From: Mycteria americana
Lineage: Eukaryota; Chordata; Aves; Ciconiiformes; Ciconiidae
Length of the DNA stretch: 64,000 nucleotides
Reading direction: 5' to 3'
Assembly: GCF_035582795.1 (NCBI RefSeq)
Contig: NC_134366.1
Location: 173,976,362-174,040,361, forward strand
Below the pieces are notes generated by a model. That model ran no database searches and was not told the origin of the DNA. It worked only from the letters and a program-made list of their open reading frames with translations. Below, piece by piece: positions 9,400 to 24,300 of the stretch (position 1 is the stretch's first letter; the number at the start of each line of letters is the position of its first letter). The position numbers and the translations under genes are program-made.

Positions 9400-12300
9400 G
9401 TGAGGCACAGCGGTGGGGTGCCATGGGTGGGAGCAGGATGGTAAAACATCCAACTGATGCTCTGTGGGGCTGGGTATCCCTGTCTGGTCCGTGGGGATAG
9501 TGGTCCCCATGGGTGCTGCAGGGCATGGGTGGGCATGCAGGTCCCTTCTGGCCATCAAACTGTGCTGGGGGTGTCAGGGCATGGCAGGGGGCTGGGTGGG
9601 GAAGGGCTTGATATATGATGTGGGATAGAAATGTGTCCAGTAGTTCATTCATAAGCAGACCTACACAACTATCCCATAGCTCATCATCTCTGAAACTTCA
9701 TTCCTCTATCACATCTTCCTCCGCTGGCTCCATCTGCAAGCTTCCCAGTGACTACTTTTAACCAAATTCTCCTATATTTTGGCTTTTTCTCCTTCCTGTC
9801 CATAGGAAGATGGTCCAGCCAAGCACTGCCTGTCCCCCCCCCCCCCACCACCATTGGAGGTACCGGGCAGGGTATTGCTTGCTGATATGCTTCTTTCCCT
9901 GGGAGCTGCCCGCAAGGAAAGTTGGTGCAACGGCAGCCTGGCTATGCGTGCGAGATGGGGCCGATAGCTCCGCTGGCGTCACTCGTTTAATTAATAACAG
10001 TGAGGTGAAACCAACAGGGATTGTCCTCTGGCTGCCACTGACCTCGCGGCTTGACTTTCCCCGCTGTCCCTTGGCCATCAATGCACGCTACTGGGGTCGA
10101 GGAGGCTTTAAAGAATGCTGCTTGTTACAAGAAAAAATGGGTAACATTAGTTTTTGGGGCTGTTTAAGTGCCTCTCCCGTTAGGTCTGTTCCCTGGGAGC
10201 CAGCTTTATAAACCTGCAGTGAATTTGCCCTGTAATCTGATCTCTTTCTTGCAAGTATATAATTTTCAAAACTTGTTCTTTGGCAGAGCGCTGTGTTTCT
10301 GCAGCCCTTTGGCAAAATAAAAAAAAAAAAAAAACCCCACACCTAAAAAACAAAACAAAAAACCACACCAACAACCAAAAAACCAAAACTCAGTCAGGCT
10401 TTAGAGGTAGATTTTTTGTGAGCGAGGGTTGAGATTGCAACCTTGGCTGAACAAGGATCAATCTGATCTTGAGCCTGGCCTCTCTGACTGCTGCTCAAGA
10501 GGTTGCAACCTTAAACCAGGTTGGAGTTTACCCAGGGCCTTGTCTAAATAGCAGGTGCTGCTTGTAAGGGGAGATTAGCAGGAGGTTTTTTCCAGTTTAT
10601 TCTGTGTATGGATGCACTGTGTCCCTTGTATGAGCAATTGGTTTACCCTGTTTGGATCTGTGGGATGGTAGCACTGAGGAGAATAACATAGGAAAATATT
10701 GCAAAGCTTTTGAGGGGGAGAACTGGCAGAGCATATGCAGCATCTGTCAAAACATGATTATTTTTATTAATTAAAAAAACAAACCACCTGATTAGATTTC
10801 CTATTAATGATATCAGGTTTTTATTTAAATGAAACTATCAATATAGCCTCTTCTAGTTGTTTTTTTTTTTTTTTTTCCACCCTGACAGCATCAGGGGCTG
10901 TGGATGGGGTCACTGCATGTTTGCTCCTGTGCAGGGGATCCTGAATGCTGCTGCGATGGTGATCTTTTTCTTTTTTCTTTCTTTTTTTTTTTTTGCCAGG
11001 GTTCACGTACTGGGGCTGAAGATTTAATACATCTGTTTCCTGCTGGCACCCTGCCCTGGCTCTCATGATACCCTGTGCCTCCCCCAGCTCCCCAGAGCAG
11101 TTTCATGCTCCTAAAATTCAAGCTCTGGACGCAGGTTTTGCTGTTTGAAAACCCCAGTCCCCCGTATTTTTATTCCCCCCCCCCCCCCCCCCATTTTATT
11201 TTTCCTTCCTCTTGCTGAGTGCATTAGCCAACAGTGAGGGCACTTCTTTGCGAAATTTAAAACCTTAATCCTCCACTCATTTGTTAAAAGGCTGTGTGAT
11301 GTAACCATATTCTCAATAAAAGGTTTTAGAGGTTTTAGCTGGTAATGTCTCCCACAGAAAAACAGCTTTCAGCTGGAGTGCTTCATGAGATTAGTTTTGT
11401 GATAGGGACTTTTATATAAAAGTAGATGTTCAGGGAGCAAAAAAATTTTGTTGTGATCTACTGGTTGTCTTGTAGTAACAGCCCATATTACTTTCTGAAA
11501 TGCGCTTGGCTGGGAGGAGAAGAAAATTATCTATAAACCTTTAAAAAGAGAATTTTAAAGCCTGCTTTTGTGTGTGCAGTGGTTCTCCGGCTTTTGTTTT
11601 GGTCTCTATCCCACAGGCTAACGCAGCTAAACCAGGGTCATTTGGCCACTTGTCCTGTGCTGGCCTGACTGAAACTTGTGGGTTGCAAAGAGGAATAATA
11701 ATGCCAGTTGACACCTCTGACTCTATCAAAATAGCTTTTAGACCAGTGTGGTTCTGGAAATAAAATAGGTGCTGAGAGCTTGATGCTCCAGTTACCCTAT
11801 TTCTACAGCAAGTTTTCCAGCTGCTAGATCGTCTGTGTACTTGGAAACATCCCTTTTTGAGGACAAAACTCTGTTAGGAAATATTATTGCTCCTGAGAGT
11901 GGATGAAAGTACCTGCCTATTTTTTTTCGGTGGGAGATGTTGTAAGCAATTGCTGGGTAAAACCTGTAGGGTTGAGGTTGCAGGTGGAGACCACGTGCTC
12001 AATGCACGGGGTTGGGGTCAGGGATCAAGGGTACCTCTGTTAATGACAGTGGTAGCTTGTGTGTCAGCGCTTCCTAGAGCTGCAGAAATTGTTGTCGTTT
12101 TTGGCTGTTCCTTGTCTCTGCGCAGGTATCTTTGCTCTAGTTTTAACTACAGAGCAAATGTTGATATTCTGTAATGTGCCTTGATGCAAGCTGGGCGAAT
12201 TAGTGGAGAGCAAATGCAGCTTGGAGTTGACCAGCTCTCATGGAATTGCCCACCTCTGTCTGAATTACACTTGGTGGTTGGTGCTTGACCCTCCCAAGCA

Positions 12301-15300
12301 CTGATCTTCAGCTCTTCATTCACCATCCCTGCTGGGGTTGAAGGTTTCCTGGACACGTGCCAGCTGGTTTCCTTTTGCTTTAGCACCTTGTGCTTCTTCG
12401 TGTGCCGTTTTCTTTAATTGTATTGTGAGCACAGACTGGTAATGCTGGAAGGGTTGGTTGGTCGCTCACTTGGTGGTGAATGCTGTAGGAGCTCACCACC
12501 CAGGACTCACTAAGCAGACAGCTCTGAAGACTGGGGACCTTTAGGGTTAGCAATAAACCCAATCTGGCACGGCTTTGGCATTGCCCATGAATCCCAGTCC
12601 TATGTAAAGGAATTCCCTCTCTGGGTGAGCAGACAGTTTGCAGATGGGATGACTCATGATGTCCAAAGGTTGCTGTGGCTATATCTGGAGCATGGCCCTC
12701 ATGGTTATCGGGTGTCAAACCAGGATATCTCAGGCTTATTTTGTAGCCTTGCTTGGCTTTGCCTTTGGCTCCAAAGGTTTTTATATTTTTTTTTTTTTTT
12801 TATTCTGACTGCCAGTTCTCTCTCTGTGTGTGTAGAAGGAGCACCTGGGGTGGCTTTTGTGGGAACTGCCCAGGTAGGAGGAGATGAGGTGGAGGTGAGT
12901 CATGGGGAGCCAGGCTCCAGCAGAGCTGCCATTTTGTCTGAGGGGTGTATTTATGCCCTGAGCAACCAACCTCAGCAACTGATTGGTGTGAGGAGGGAAC
13001 AAGGCAGCACTGGTGAGGTCAAATGAGTGAAATCCTAACGGGTTGTCCAACAGAAGAGTTGAACCATGTCCTCCTCCTTCCCTGGGGAAAGTTTGAATAG
13101 TAACACTCTTGATGCCTTTTGACTCCCTCCCTTAAAAAAAGCAGTAAGCTATCTATTCACTGGGAGGAATAAATTATAAAATTAAAACAAAATAATCCTT
13201 AAGGATCTCAGGACCATATGCAGCAGTCTGGGATAATGGAAATTCTGAAGGCAGTTGAGGTTTCAGGGGATGTAGCAGATGAGCATCATCGGTTCCTTTG
13301 CTAAATGCAGCTGGGCTATGTTTAACATATTCATGGTATCCACCGTCACCCAAGTTGGTCTGAGCAGTGGAAGCTGAGATGGGCCTAATCCTGCCACTAG
13401 TCCTCAGCTATGTCCCTGAGCTCTGGTCATCCAGTATCAACCACGTCGCTTTGCGTTGCGAGACTGCATCCAGGCCTGTGTTGTCTGACATGGGGTACCA
13501 GGACTGTGGTGCAGATGTGCTGCTGACCATGTGTAGTGCATGACCTTAATGACAACTTTTAGGGCAGATAATTTGATTTCCATGAAACCAGGTGATTCCC
13601 TCATTGAAAAAGGAGAGACAATTGTGGGGAAAAATGCCTGACTTCCCTGAAGCAGCAGCTCATCCCTTATATATTGCATTGTCTGGCACCAAGGGTCTCC
13701 ATATGTTTGTATACCCATGTGGCAGTGATGCAAGGCTGGCTGGTGCCCTGGTCCCCTGGCAGCTTTCTCCTTGATCTTATCTGTCCTTGGGGATATGAAG
13801 GTTGTCTGCTTGGCAGTGGGGCTGGCTCTATAGCCTAGGTCAGCACCAGGTGACAACTCATCTCACCACTTCTGTATTATGGATGTCTCCAGTCTATGTG
13901 CAGATTAAACTTCTTTAGCTTCTCCTGCCATTCTGTGGGCACTCTCCAGCTGCTCTAATTGGCAATAATCCTGGTGGTGACTGTTTTGTGGCTAAAGCCA
14001 GTCTTGGAGATGGCACGGCTTGGTCTGTGTTTCAGCCGGTAGGCTGTGGAGCACCTCCTGTGATCCAGCCAAGCTCTGCAGGTAGCTAGGAGCTTTTGCT
14101 GTGATACCTGTTGTGGCTATAACTTAGCTCCCAGCTACAGACCTCTTCCTCATTTCTCTGAAGAGATCCATGCCTGGCTTTTACCAGCACGCTCCTGATA
14201 TGTACCTGTTCCTCCAGACAGGGATGCAGAAGCCCCTTACACAACCAGATCTGCATCTCTATTTCTCTCTTGCTTATAAATTTAACAGCATGTCCTAGGA
14301 TCGTGTTTTCCCTTCTCACCGGTGTTGTGGTAACAGCTCGCAGTCATCCTTTGATTGCTTCATATGCTTAAGTTTTGCTTTTGCTCACTTGCTTCCAGTG
14401 ACTGAGCTCCTGTTCTTCTAGTGGAAATGAAAGAGCAGAAATTAGTCCCTCTGTGTGTGGCTTTGCCCTTTGGACTTGCTGGCATCCACCTCTTCCTACA
14501 GGTGATTAGTTTTTTCTGTCATTAGTGCTGGGAGAGCTGGGAGGTGGTGGCCTTCTTTTGGCACTGGGGTCACAAGTAACGCCCTGGGTGTGTCTTGTCA
14601 CCCAGGACATATCCAGGCTTCATCTCCTTGTGTTTACTGAAGATGGCAAGTGCAAAGTACACTTGGTGGTCATCTCTAATCAAACATTCCCTAAGGACTC
14701 AGAAGGAAACCTAACCATGTAATTGCCCTATTTAACACCCCAGATGGGCGCTCTTGAACTGGAAGAGGTGTAACACCACCATTACATCATTGTATACGTT
14801 CCCTTCAAAGATAGGGTTTGAGTTGGCGGAAACCTTGACATCCCTCAAAGGGGATGTTTATCTTGGCCTCCTCTGGTAGGGGTCTTCTGGCCTCTTCCCT
14901 TTTCTCCCTTATATGGAGGCATTGGCTGAGCACTTTCTGTAACACTGTCATCTTCCCATGCTGAGGGTTGAACACCATGTTATTTGGCAGATGTCTTCTG
15001 AGCATAAAACGGCCTTGCTACAATAATACTGGCTCTAATCCTGCTTTGTCAGAGGCAATAAACTTCAGAGCTGGACACAACTCATATAACTTAATGACCC
15101 ACACCTCATTCATTTTCATGGCTTTCTTAACATACGCTGTCCTCTGTGTACATACAAGCTGTGCTGTTCCCTGGCTGCTACACAATTTATGGCCTCTTAC
15201 TGGAAGAGTTATGTGCTCGCTTCTCCTTTGTAAAAGCTTTAAACTAGGAAGGCTAAGAAATCTCACGTTCAACCTGGCCACTTCTTAAGCACCCAACTTT

Positions 15301-18300
15301 ACTCTTCTATTGATGTCCCTAGGTGCACCTCAAAGCCCAAGAGGCTGGTTGAAATAACACATCTTTCTTCTGACCTTAAAGGGTTGACCTCAAGAGCTTG
15401 TACAAAGAAGAATTAAGCAAGGAAAATCCCTTTTATAACCTAACAGTGGGTTTTGGTGTGTGTTTTCCCTATGCCCCCCTTATGTAAGGCATGCTTAAGT
15501 CGGTCACCACTTACTTTAGAAACTCTGCTGTGGTTTTTAGCTTTTGGTTGCAACTTGGAGAGTACAGCCACAGGCGAAGCGTTGGGTTCCTTTGAATGCA
15601 AGCTGTTGGAGGATGGGCATGCTCTCTTCTTGACTCTTTCTCTCCCCTGTCTACCTTCTGATTTAAATATGGCCTTTTTTGCTTGTGATGGTGTTTCATT
15701 TCATATGTAAGTTAACCTGGGCTAAGCATCTTACTCTGGAGCTGCATCTCCTTCTTGCTCCAGTATTTGTGAAATAATGTCATTTCTGCAATGCTCCAGG
15801 AGCAGCTGCAGACTAGGCTTGGTTGTTCCCCACGGTGGCCTTGGCACAATGCTTACATGGGTCCATGCCAGCCAGGGATGATGCTTTGGGACCGTCAGCA
15901 GATCCTCTCAAGGCAAGATGTGCTGCAGTCCCGTGGGTTACGGCAGTTACCCAACTTCATAAAGGGTGAGGAGGAAAGCAAGGTGCGGGGAGATCACATG
16001 AAGTCCCTAAGGGCAGCAAGTCTCAAGATCCTGACTTGACACCCTCACAAGGCTTTAGTATTACATCAGGTGCTCCAATACCTGACTTTCCAGTACCTTT
16101 TTGCTGTTGGCTTGGGAGCCCGGATGGGAATTGATAACTATCTCATTAAATCAGGTTGAAAAGACACCCAGTGTTCAGATGGGGGGAAAAAACCTCGCAG
16201 CTCTACAAATGGCTTAGTGTCTCTCGGAGGGAGAATAGAATAGACTATTCCAGTTGGAAGGGACCTACAACGATCATCTAGTCCAATTGCCTGACCAATT
16301 CAGGGCTGAGCAAAAGTTAAACCATGTTGTTAAGGGCATTGTCCAAATGCCTCTCAAACACTGACAGGCTTGGGACATCAACCACCTCACTAGGAAGCCT
16401 GTTCCAGTGTTTGACCACCCTCTCAGTAAAGAAATGCTTCCTAATGTCCAGTCTGAACCTCCCCTGGTGCAGCTTTGAACCATTCCCATGAGTCCTATCA
16501 CTGGATACCAGGGAGAAGAGCTCAGTACCTCCCTCTCCAAGTCTAAGCAAATCCAAATGCTGTGATGTCCTGGATGTTGTTGAACCGTGTTTGGTCCCCA
16601 GCTGCATCAGCACTTGCAAGCGTTCCTGGAGGGCAGCTCCTTAGTGCCCTTGTGGAAAGCCAAAGTGATTAATGATTATCAGTGCTGCTCTGTTTTCATA
16701 CTTGAGAGTGGTCTCAGTCATCACGTTTGATACCAGTGACTCAAATTTTGCCCCTTGGTGTTGTCTCAAGCCAAGCATGGGAGAAGTGGGGGAGCTGCCA
16801 AGTCAATTAGCTAAACCCCTTAATTGCTTTTGCAGTGAAGAGTTTTAGCGCTGTTTTTTAATATCTTGTAGAGCCATCCTAGTGTCTTCTCATGCCACTC
16901 TGCACCTCGCTTCTTTTCTTACTTAGTTTCTTCTTGCCTCGCCTCCAGACAAGGAGACGTTCATGGACTTTCTCTGTGGTTTTGGATAGTCCTTGCACTT
17001 GTGCCTCTTCCATCATCTCTCACCTGCAGTTCCTCTGGCCTCCTGCCCATGTATTCAGGTAGTCTTTGCTCTTTTGCCCCCCACCCCCAAAAGTCTTAAA
17101 ATCCTCTGACCACTTTCAAGCAAACCTTTGCAAGAATTGGAGAGGTCTCAAAGGTGATGAAAGCTCCTGTAGGAAGAGCTGGAGGCAGAGAAGAGGTGCT
17201 TTCCACCTCCAACAGTTGCTACTGGGTCTGTTGAGCTTTGGATGGATTTTTATGGCTCTGGAGGCAGAGAAAGGGGGCCTGGATCCTGCTTACTTGCATG
17301 TATTTGGATATATTTGCATACGCATTTGGCTTGCGTGTGTCTGGAGCTGACAAGTGCACACAGCTCTCATCTGTAAACCTGAGGGGCTGTTGAAATTTTA
17401 ATAAGCACTACCTTCTCTTTATGGCTCCTTTTCCCTGCCTTAAGCTTTAACTTCCATATATAGGTTAATGTCTTGCGCTGTATGAAGAAACATCATTGAA
17501 GGCAAAATGTTTGTAATCAGCCTTTAATTAATAAAAGAAATACTTGTGCAATATCTTGGACTACATCTGCATGAGCAGCTACTTTCTAGACGAGTTTGGT
17601 GCTGTCTCCTTTGGGAGCCTCTGGGTGCTCAGATTTGAATAGTGCCTGCATGGTTGGGTTGGGATTTTTTTGGGGGGTGGTGTGTTTTTTTGTTTGGTTG
17701 GTTTTTTGCCAAGGGCCATGTTCAGCAATGACCCAGCTCCTCCTTGCTGGAGAAAACCTGGCATGGTCCCTTCTTGGGCTTCATGGTGTGGGATTCCTCA
17801 TCCTTTTCCTTTTTCTTCCAATTTCTGGATTTTTCCCTGGGGAGCTAAAGGTGTGTGCAGGATGGGTGGGTTCCCCAGGGCAAATCCAGAAGTGGCACTT
17901 CTGGATCACCCTTTCCTGTATTTGCTTCTGACCCAAGATTTGTGTAGCTGTTGGGGTGTTTTCCTTAACTTCCCACTTAATTGCATTTCCAGAATAATCG
18001 GAGCCTCCTGCTTCCAGCTTATTCCTTCAGTAATTTCAACAAATTAATAGATTACTGTAAAGCACGAAGCCTGCAGATTTATGGACCAGATGGAGTGACT
18101 CTGATTTCATGGTCTGAAATGTACCAATTAGGAGCTCAAATCTTTCACTTAAATGAAAATGTCAATGTTAATCCCGGACCCTTTTCAAAGGGGGCACCAC
18201 TTAGTGGACTTCAAATATGAGAAATTAATTCTCAGAAAGCTGAAGTCCATGAAAATGCAAAACTTTCCATTCCCTACCTACTAATCAACGCTGGTCTCCT

Positions 18301-21300
18301 ACTCTTTTGAGCAAGGATTTCTTGTTTTCCTTTCCTTCTTCCCCAGAAAAATCAAATAATTTCTTAGAAGTAAGTTTTCCTAGAGTAACACTGGTACCTA
18401 CAATGTCTTCTGGAGAGGTAACCAAGCATTCCCCTGGCTTATTGGATTTGAGACTGTTGCAACCTATCCTGGAGGATGAGGTGTGACCTGGTGAAGCCCA
18501 CTGAGGTTTGTACATTAGCTGAGAAAGTGTTTTGGACAGGACAAGAGCAGGCACTGTTGGAGCTCTGTAGAGTCTCTTAGGTGGCAAAACCCCTTCCTGA
18601 TGTGGAGGTCCACTAGCAGTGGTGGAGGTAAAGCAGTGGGGAGCATTGACTGAAGTGCACAGCAAATGGAGGTTTTCTAAGGGAAGCAAGAAGGTGACAT
18701 AGTGGCTTTGAGTAGTTTCTTTTAGTGCTACAGTTGATCTTAATATGGTCTCGGAGGGATCTGCCCATGCTTTGCACTGGTGTATGAAAAACAGGCTCGG
18801 AGGTCTCCATCCTCGTAAACAGCCTAGCCTTGTGCCGTCCCAAGTTGTTCTTTTTTTTTTTTTATCCAGGGGTCTTTTAGAGGCTTATTTCACCCATCTG
18901 AACTGCTCCTTGCACAATGGAAATAATCTCTGCTTGGGCAGAGCTTTTATGGCCTCTGATTCAGAGACCCTCCTCGCAGCAGCCTCTCTGCCTGGGGTAT
19001 CCCATAATAACCTCTTGCCCCTGCGAGACAGAGGGATATTGCCGTCTGTTATTTCCTGAAGTCAGAGATTAAGCATGTTTCCCTGTCTGCAGAAAGTCCG
19101 AGCCAGAGCCAAAGAAGGAGGCAGGGATGGATTTAATTTATTGCTTTGTGCAAATCATTTCTCCACCCCCGTGAACTCTTGACTTGCTGCCTGTGCTCAA
19201 TCCCCTATAGCCAGCAGGAGATGGGAGCACTTATAGACATAGGATCACATCTGTTCCCAAGCTCAAGGGTTATAGTGAGCTCATCTGCAGCCCCCTGGGT
19301 CTTGTCTTGTGTCTGGATGGCGAGACCCTGGGAAGGAGATGTTTAATTCCTGTATCCCTTCAATGGTTGTATTTGGGAAGCCTTTTCTGAATAGCTTAGA
19401 AAATTGCTGTAAGCAACGTGTGGTATTAGGTAATAAAACTTTTATTTCAAGTGCAATGCCGGGCTCTGAAAGTGCCATTTTTAATCCCCAAATGGTGGGT
19501 TTTTTGGTGAGACCCTGCCCCTCTCTCTCAGCAGGGCTGCGACCCCTTCGCCCAGACCCAGCGCAGCAAACTGCAGCATCGCCGGGCACGGATTAACCAG
19601 CAGATCAACAAGGAGATGAGGATGCGAGCAGGAGCAGAAAACCTCTTCAAGTGAGTCTTGATCCCTTAGAGCATCCCTCTGGCCCAGGGATTTGGCTGGG
19701 GGTGGAAATATGATCTCGGTGTCCAGGAGGCAACTGATGCTGGCACTCCCACAGCTATGGTAGGGGTTTGCTCAGTCTTCCCTTGACTTTGCAGCATTCA
19801 TCCTAGAAATGCCTGCCCTCCGTTTGGTGGAATGCTGATGCTGTGCGTTTTAATGAAAAATTATTATTTTAATGTCCTGGAAGCCTGGTACAAAGCAGGG
19901 TGTGAGCAGGTGGAATAATGGGAATAAATGTTGAACTGGGGTTGAGCTTGGAGTGCAGTATCTCCTGCCTGATACCCCCAGCAAGTGGGTCAAATCCAGC
20001 TTTAGTTCCAAAAAGCCCCATCCCAGTTCTTCCACCAGAGCAGAATTTGAAAATTCAGGTGTGTCTTTGCAGATGGGCACAGGCCAGTGGCTCCTCACCC
20101 TATTGGGAGGATGCATTTATGGGTGGTGCAAAAGCTGGTATCTTTGCATAGCTTTCAGATTGCAGCTGGTCCAGCACAAGTAAAGCCAGTGCATTAATGC
20201 CTTCCTCTGTAGAGCGGTCATGATGCAATCACATGATTTTTTGCAGCTATTTTATCTTATTTTTTAACCTGAAGATGGCTTTTTTTGTAGCTCTTGGGTG
20301 TATCTCATGTTCCTGTAGGATATTGGAGCCCATGTGCAGGGTGGGAAGGTCTGTTAATATAAGAAACTATTATAAGGCTGCCCTAAAATAGGTTTTGTTG
20401 GCATGTTTTGCCAGTTTGATTGCCCCTCCCCCCCCAATAAAATAAGATTGACATTTCACTTCTGAACTTGAATAATTTAACAGCAGTGGCGTGTGCCTAT
20501 TGCACTTGAAAAACAGGAGTAATAGTTGTTCCACCAAACTATAGAAAGAAATGGTGTTTTACCGGTGGATGACAACAGTGGGGCTTCCTGGGGGAGGTGA
20601 CGTTACAGCCCCCATACCCTGCTGCTTCAACCAGGCTACCATGCCTCATCTAATTAAAAAAAAGGTCATGAAATCCCAATGTGTGTTGCTCCATGCGACT
20701 CCCCTTTATTATAAAAAAATAGGGGAAAATGCGCTGGCTCAGCAGAAACGTGCCTGGCCACGGTTTTGGTGCAAACAGTGGGAATCGGAGCCGCATGCAG
20801 GGGAGTGAGCAAAAATGTGATGCAAAACACATCTTAATTACTCGGCCAGGGAAATGGACTGATGGGGCGTTTTGGTTTGTTGTGTTGGGGGTTGGTTTGT
20901 TTTTTTTTTTTTTTTGCTGGATCAGCAGTTTGAATGTCTTTTGGTAGCAGCCACTTTTCCTCCCTCCCACAAGTCCGCTTTGCAGCTGAGTAATAATGTG
21001 GGTTTCTGGGCACTACGGTGCTCAGATCTTATAAAATGTGGGAAATCGGGGGGGGGGGATTAAGCTTCTGCCTGAAATTAAAGGCTGAGCGGGGGGATTA
21101 TGTTGTAAGTCTAAAGGTTATTGCTTAAAAATTATAGACTTGAGTTGCATGGAGAAACTTCCTTTGCATCTCTCTAGGCTAGTGCTAAATGCAAATAGAA
21201 AAAGCTGTGGGTTGCCCAGCTTGGAGCAGAGTTTGCAGCTGAACTTGCTGGTTTCTTTGCCTCTCAAAAAAAAAAAAAAAAAAAAAACGAACAAAAAAAA

Positions 21301-24300
21301 CCCCCCACAAACCCCCAAAAAACCCCCCTCAATGCTTTAAAAAAATAATCTCCTGAACTGTTCTGTTCAGCATATCAGTCCCCTTTCCTGGAGAGGTTGC
21401 CATGAATGGTGTGTTGGAAAAAATGCACGTGGTGTTTTCTCAGTGGTGTTAAGAGGGTTTGTTTGCTGGATAAATAAATGAGCAGAGGCAGCGGAAACCT
21501 TTTCCTTTCTTGTTCAAATACTGGGGCTGAGCAAAGCAATTGGGGAGATAAAGGTGTCGCCAATAAACCAGTTTCTTAAAAAGAAATTAAAAAAAAAAAA
21601 TCAGAAATCTTTGGTTGGTGTTTGCTAAGCAAACAGCTGATAACTTTACCGAGGAGGCTGATGGAGACACGTAGGCTCTGTGTGCTCATATGGAGACCGG
21701 TGCTTGCCCCGGACAGGGAGCACAAAGTGCATCAGTGCAGGTTTGCTCACAGAAAGGATCAAATGCTCTCCTAAATTACCTCTCTGAGAGTTACTGTGCT
21801 CTTAATTGCTGCATGTGGCACTTGCAGAGTGCAAACTGAAGTACCTCAAAGTGACATTGAGCTTTCAAACCTTAACCTGGTGACAAATCCTGGAAAAACT
21901 TGCATGTGCATGCAAAATCCTGCAGAGCAAAATCAGGCTTTGCAGGGTGATAAGTCCTTTCTGCTGCAGAGCAGGGGTGAAAGCACTGGTCAGAAATATA
22001 TCATGTGCATATGGAAAATGTTACCCTGGTGTCGCTAGGTTGCAAATCAGCTATTGGTAATATAAGAAATTTAAAAATATATATATTATTGCCAGCTGGG
22101 AGCAAGAAGGGGAAACTTTTTTAAATTCATATTGGAAGAAAATTGTAGCGACAGCAGTGATGCACCTGTGTCCTGGAGGTGGTGTGATGTGTGGAAGACT
22201 AAAATAGCCACTAAGTACTAGTTTATATGGAAAAAGGATGATTACTGTGCTGATACTGTATGGGGAGTTGCAGAAATGCTGAAGGATGTTTAAATGGAAG
22301 CGACCGAGGAAATCTTTGGACCTGCTGTGGTCTTGCTTTGTTTAGAATAAAAAAATGCATTGGTCTTGGGGAAACCCCAGCAAAGGGGAATCAGGGGAGG
22401 AGACACTAAAGGACTAGCATCTTAATACAAAAACAGCATAGCTCCTTCTACTGCCCTGGGCCAGGTCAGGGCAAGGCCCCTGAAGGATGCTATCCACAAA
22501 AAACACAAGTCGAAGGCAACGTGCTCTGCAAAAGCTGGGGGGAAGCAGTGCCCTGGCTGAGCAGAGCTTGTGCACGTGTTGTTTTTCCTGGACCCCGGCG
22601 TGATTTAGTGCGAGCAGCCAGAGCCCCTTTCAGCCAACGACTGGACTGCATGCTGCCAGCTCTGGGTTATCTCTCACTGCTTTCCTTCAGAGCAGATAAG
22701 AAAGTTTTAATCAGCCTGGGAGCTTGTCTTGCTGGGAGCAGGCAGCTGAAATCAATCCGTGGTGTTTACATCTCCTGATGTGCGTGAGTGGGGAAGGGAG
22801 GGCAGGGTCCAGCTGTACTGATGGCACAGCAAGCCTCTTCTCTTGCAAAAGGGTTGTTTGCACCCAAAAATAAGATTTTCCTCCTCAAACGCAAGCATAA
22901 AGCACTTTTATTTGGTGTGGGTGAGCACCTGGAGTGCTCATAGCCAAATCTGAAGCTGCACTGGAGGTGGGAGCATGGATGGGCAAGGGGAAGGTCGCTC
23001 TGGGGCAGGAATAGCAGGTTCATCTGAGCAGGGTGCAACACTATAATGAGTTTTGCCTGGCCTCAACCTCCATGGCACAGTGGTCTGGATGCTCTGGCTT
23101 CCCTGGTCCCAAAAGGCTGAGAGAGTTGGGGTTGTTCAGCCTGGAGAAGGGAAGGCTTGGGGAAGACCTTCTTCCAGCCTTTCAATACTTAAAGGGGGCT
23201 GATAAGAAAGATGGGGACAGACTTTTTAGTAGGGCCTGTTGCAATAGGACAAGGGGTAATGGTTTCAAACTAGAAGAGGGGAGATTCAGACTAGATCGAA
23301 GGAAGACTTTTTTTACGATGAGGGTGGTAAAACAGTGGTGCAAGTTGCCCAGAGAGGTGGTAGATGCCCCATCCCTGGAAACATTCAAGGTCAAGTTGGA
23401 CGGGGCTCTGAGCAACCTGACCTAGTTGAAGGTGTCCCTGCTTATGGCAGGTGTGTTGGACTAGATGACCTTTCCAGCCCAAACCATTCTATGATCATAT
23501 GCAGAGCAAGAGGCACAGTTCTGCAGGAAGGTTTGGATGGATGCACATGGTATTGCACTGCTGGATACCTTAATCTCTATCAATGCAACCAAGCATTGAT
23601 AAATAAAGGTGTTTATGAAATGGGGGAGGTTTATTCCATACGGTGTTGTCTTGCAGGGCCACCAGTAACCATAAGGTCAAAGAGACGGTCGCCCTGGAGC
23701 TGAGCTATGTGAACTCCAACCTGCAGCTGCTGAAGGAGGAGCTGGAGGAGCTGAACAGCAGCGTGGATGTGTACCAGAACGACAGGTACACCGGGCAGCT
23801 GAGCCAGGCAGGCAGCTGCCTGTGGTGTGGGAAGAGCAGCTTGCTCAGTCGGGATTTTATTTTTATTATTATTTTTATTTCACTTTCGCTTTTTCTGGGA
23901 GCAAGGCAGCCTCTTGCCTTGTGCCCGTTGCTCTGCCTCCCTGCTCTGCGCAGAGCTTGGCCCTCTGGCAGTGACCACGAGGTGGTGGCTGGAGAATAGG
24001 GGAGGACTTGGGTGTGGGCCAGACTTGCTGGAAACAGTTGTGGTTTGTTTTTTTTTTATCCTGGGAACATCCATGTTTCATCTATAGAGCTGCAAGGAGA
24101 CCAAACTCAACAGCTTTTCCTGGGAGATACTTAGGAGGCATTTGGTGATGGATGGTGCATTCTCTGGACACCGATGTCCCAAAGCAGGAGGAATAAGTCA
24201 GAAACAACCATCTCCACTTGCACCATCGCCCTTTCCTGAGCATCCCACTAGAGCATGAGTTTTTTTCCAGCAGGTGAAATAGGGTATTTAGCAGAAGAAA

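Larger units (their letters stand above)
9400..19534 (+). other. RHPN1: RHPN1 intron 2 (10.1 kb)
   Basis: The largest intron, separating the N-terminal exon from HR1. It contains the CR1 at 16.2 kb, the C18 tract, several poly-T and poly-A runs, and an AT-balanced part at 17.40-18.26 kb with an acceptor-preceded open stretch. First large introns often carry regulatory elements, but none can be proven here. Confidence 0.85.

Noticed and set aside
14805..15281. Two in-frame minus-strand frames separated by one stop, resembling a decayed gene
   Set aside because: The composition is unremarkable, there is no domain text and no splice support. Considered chance intronic frames.
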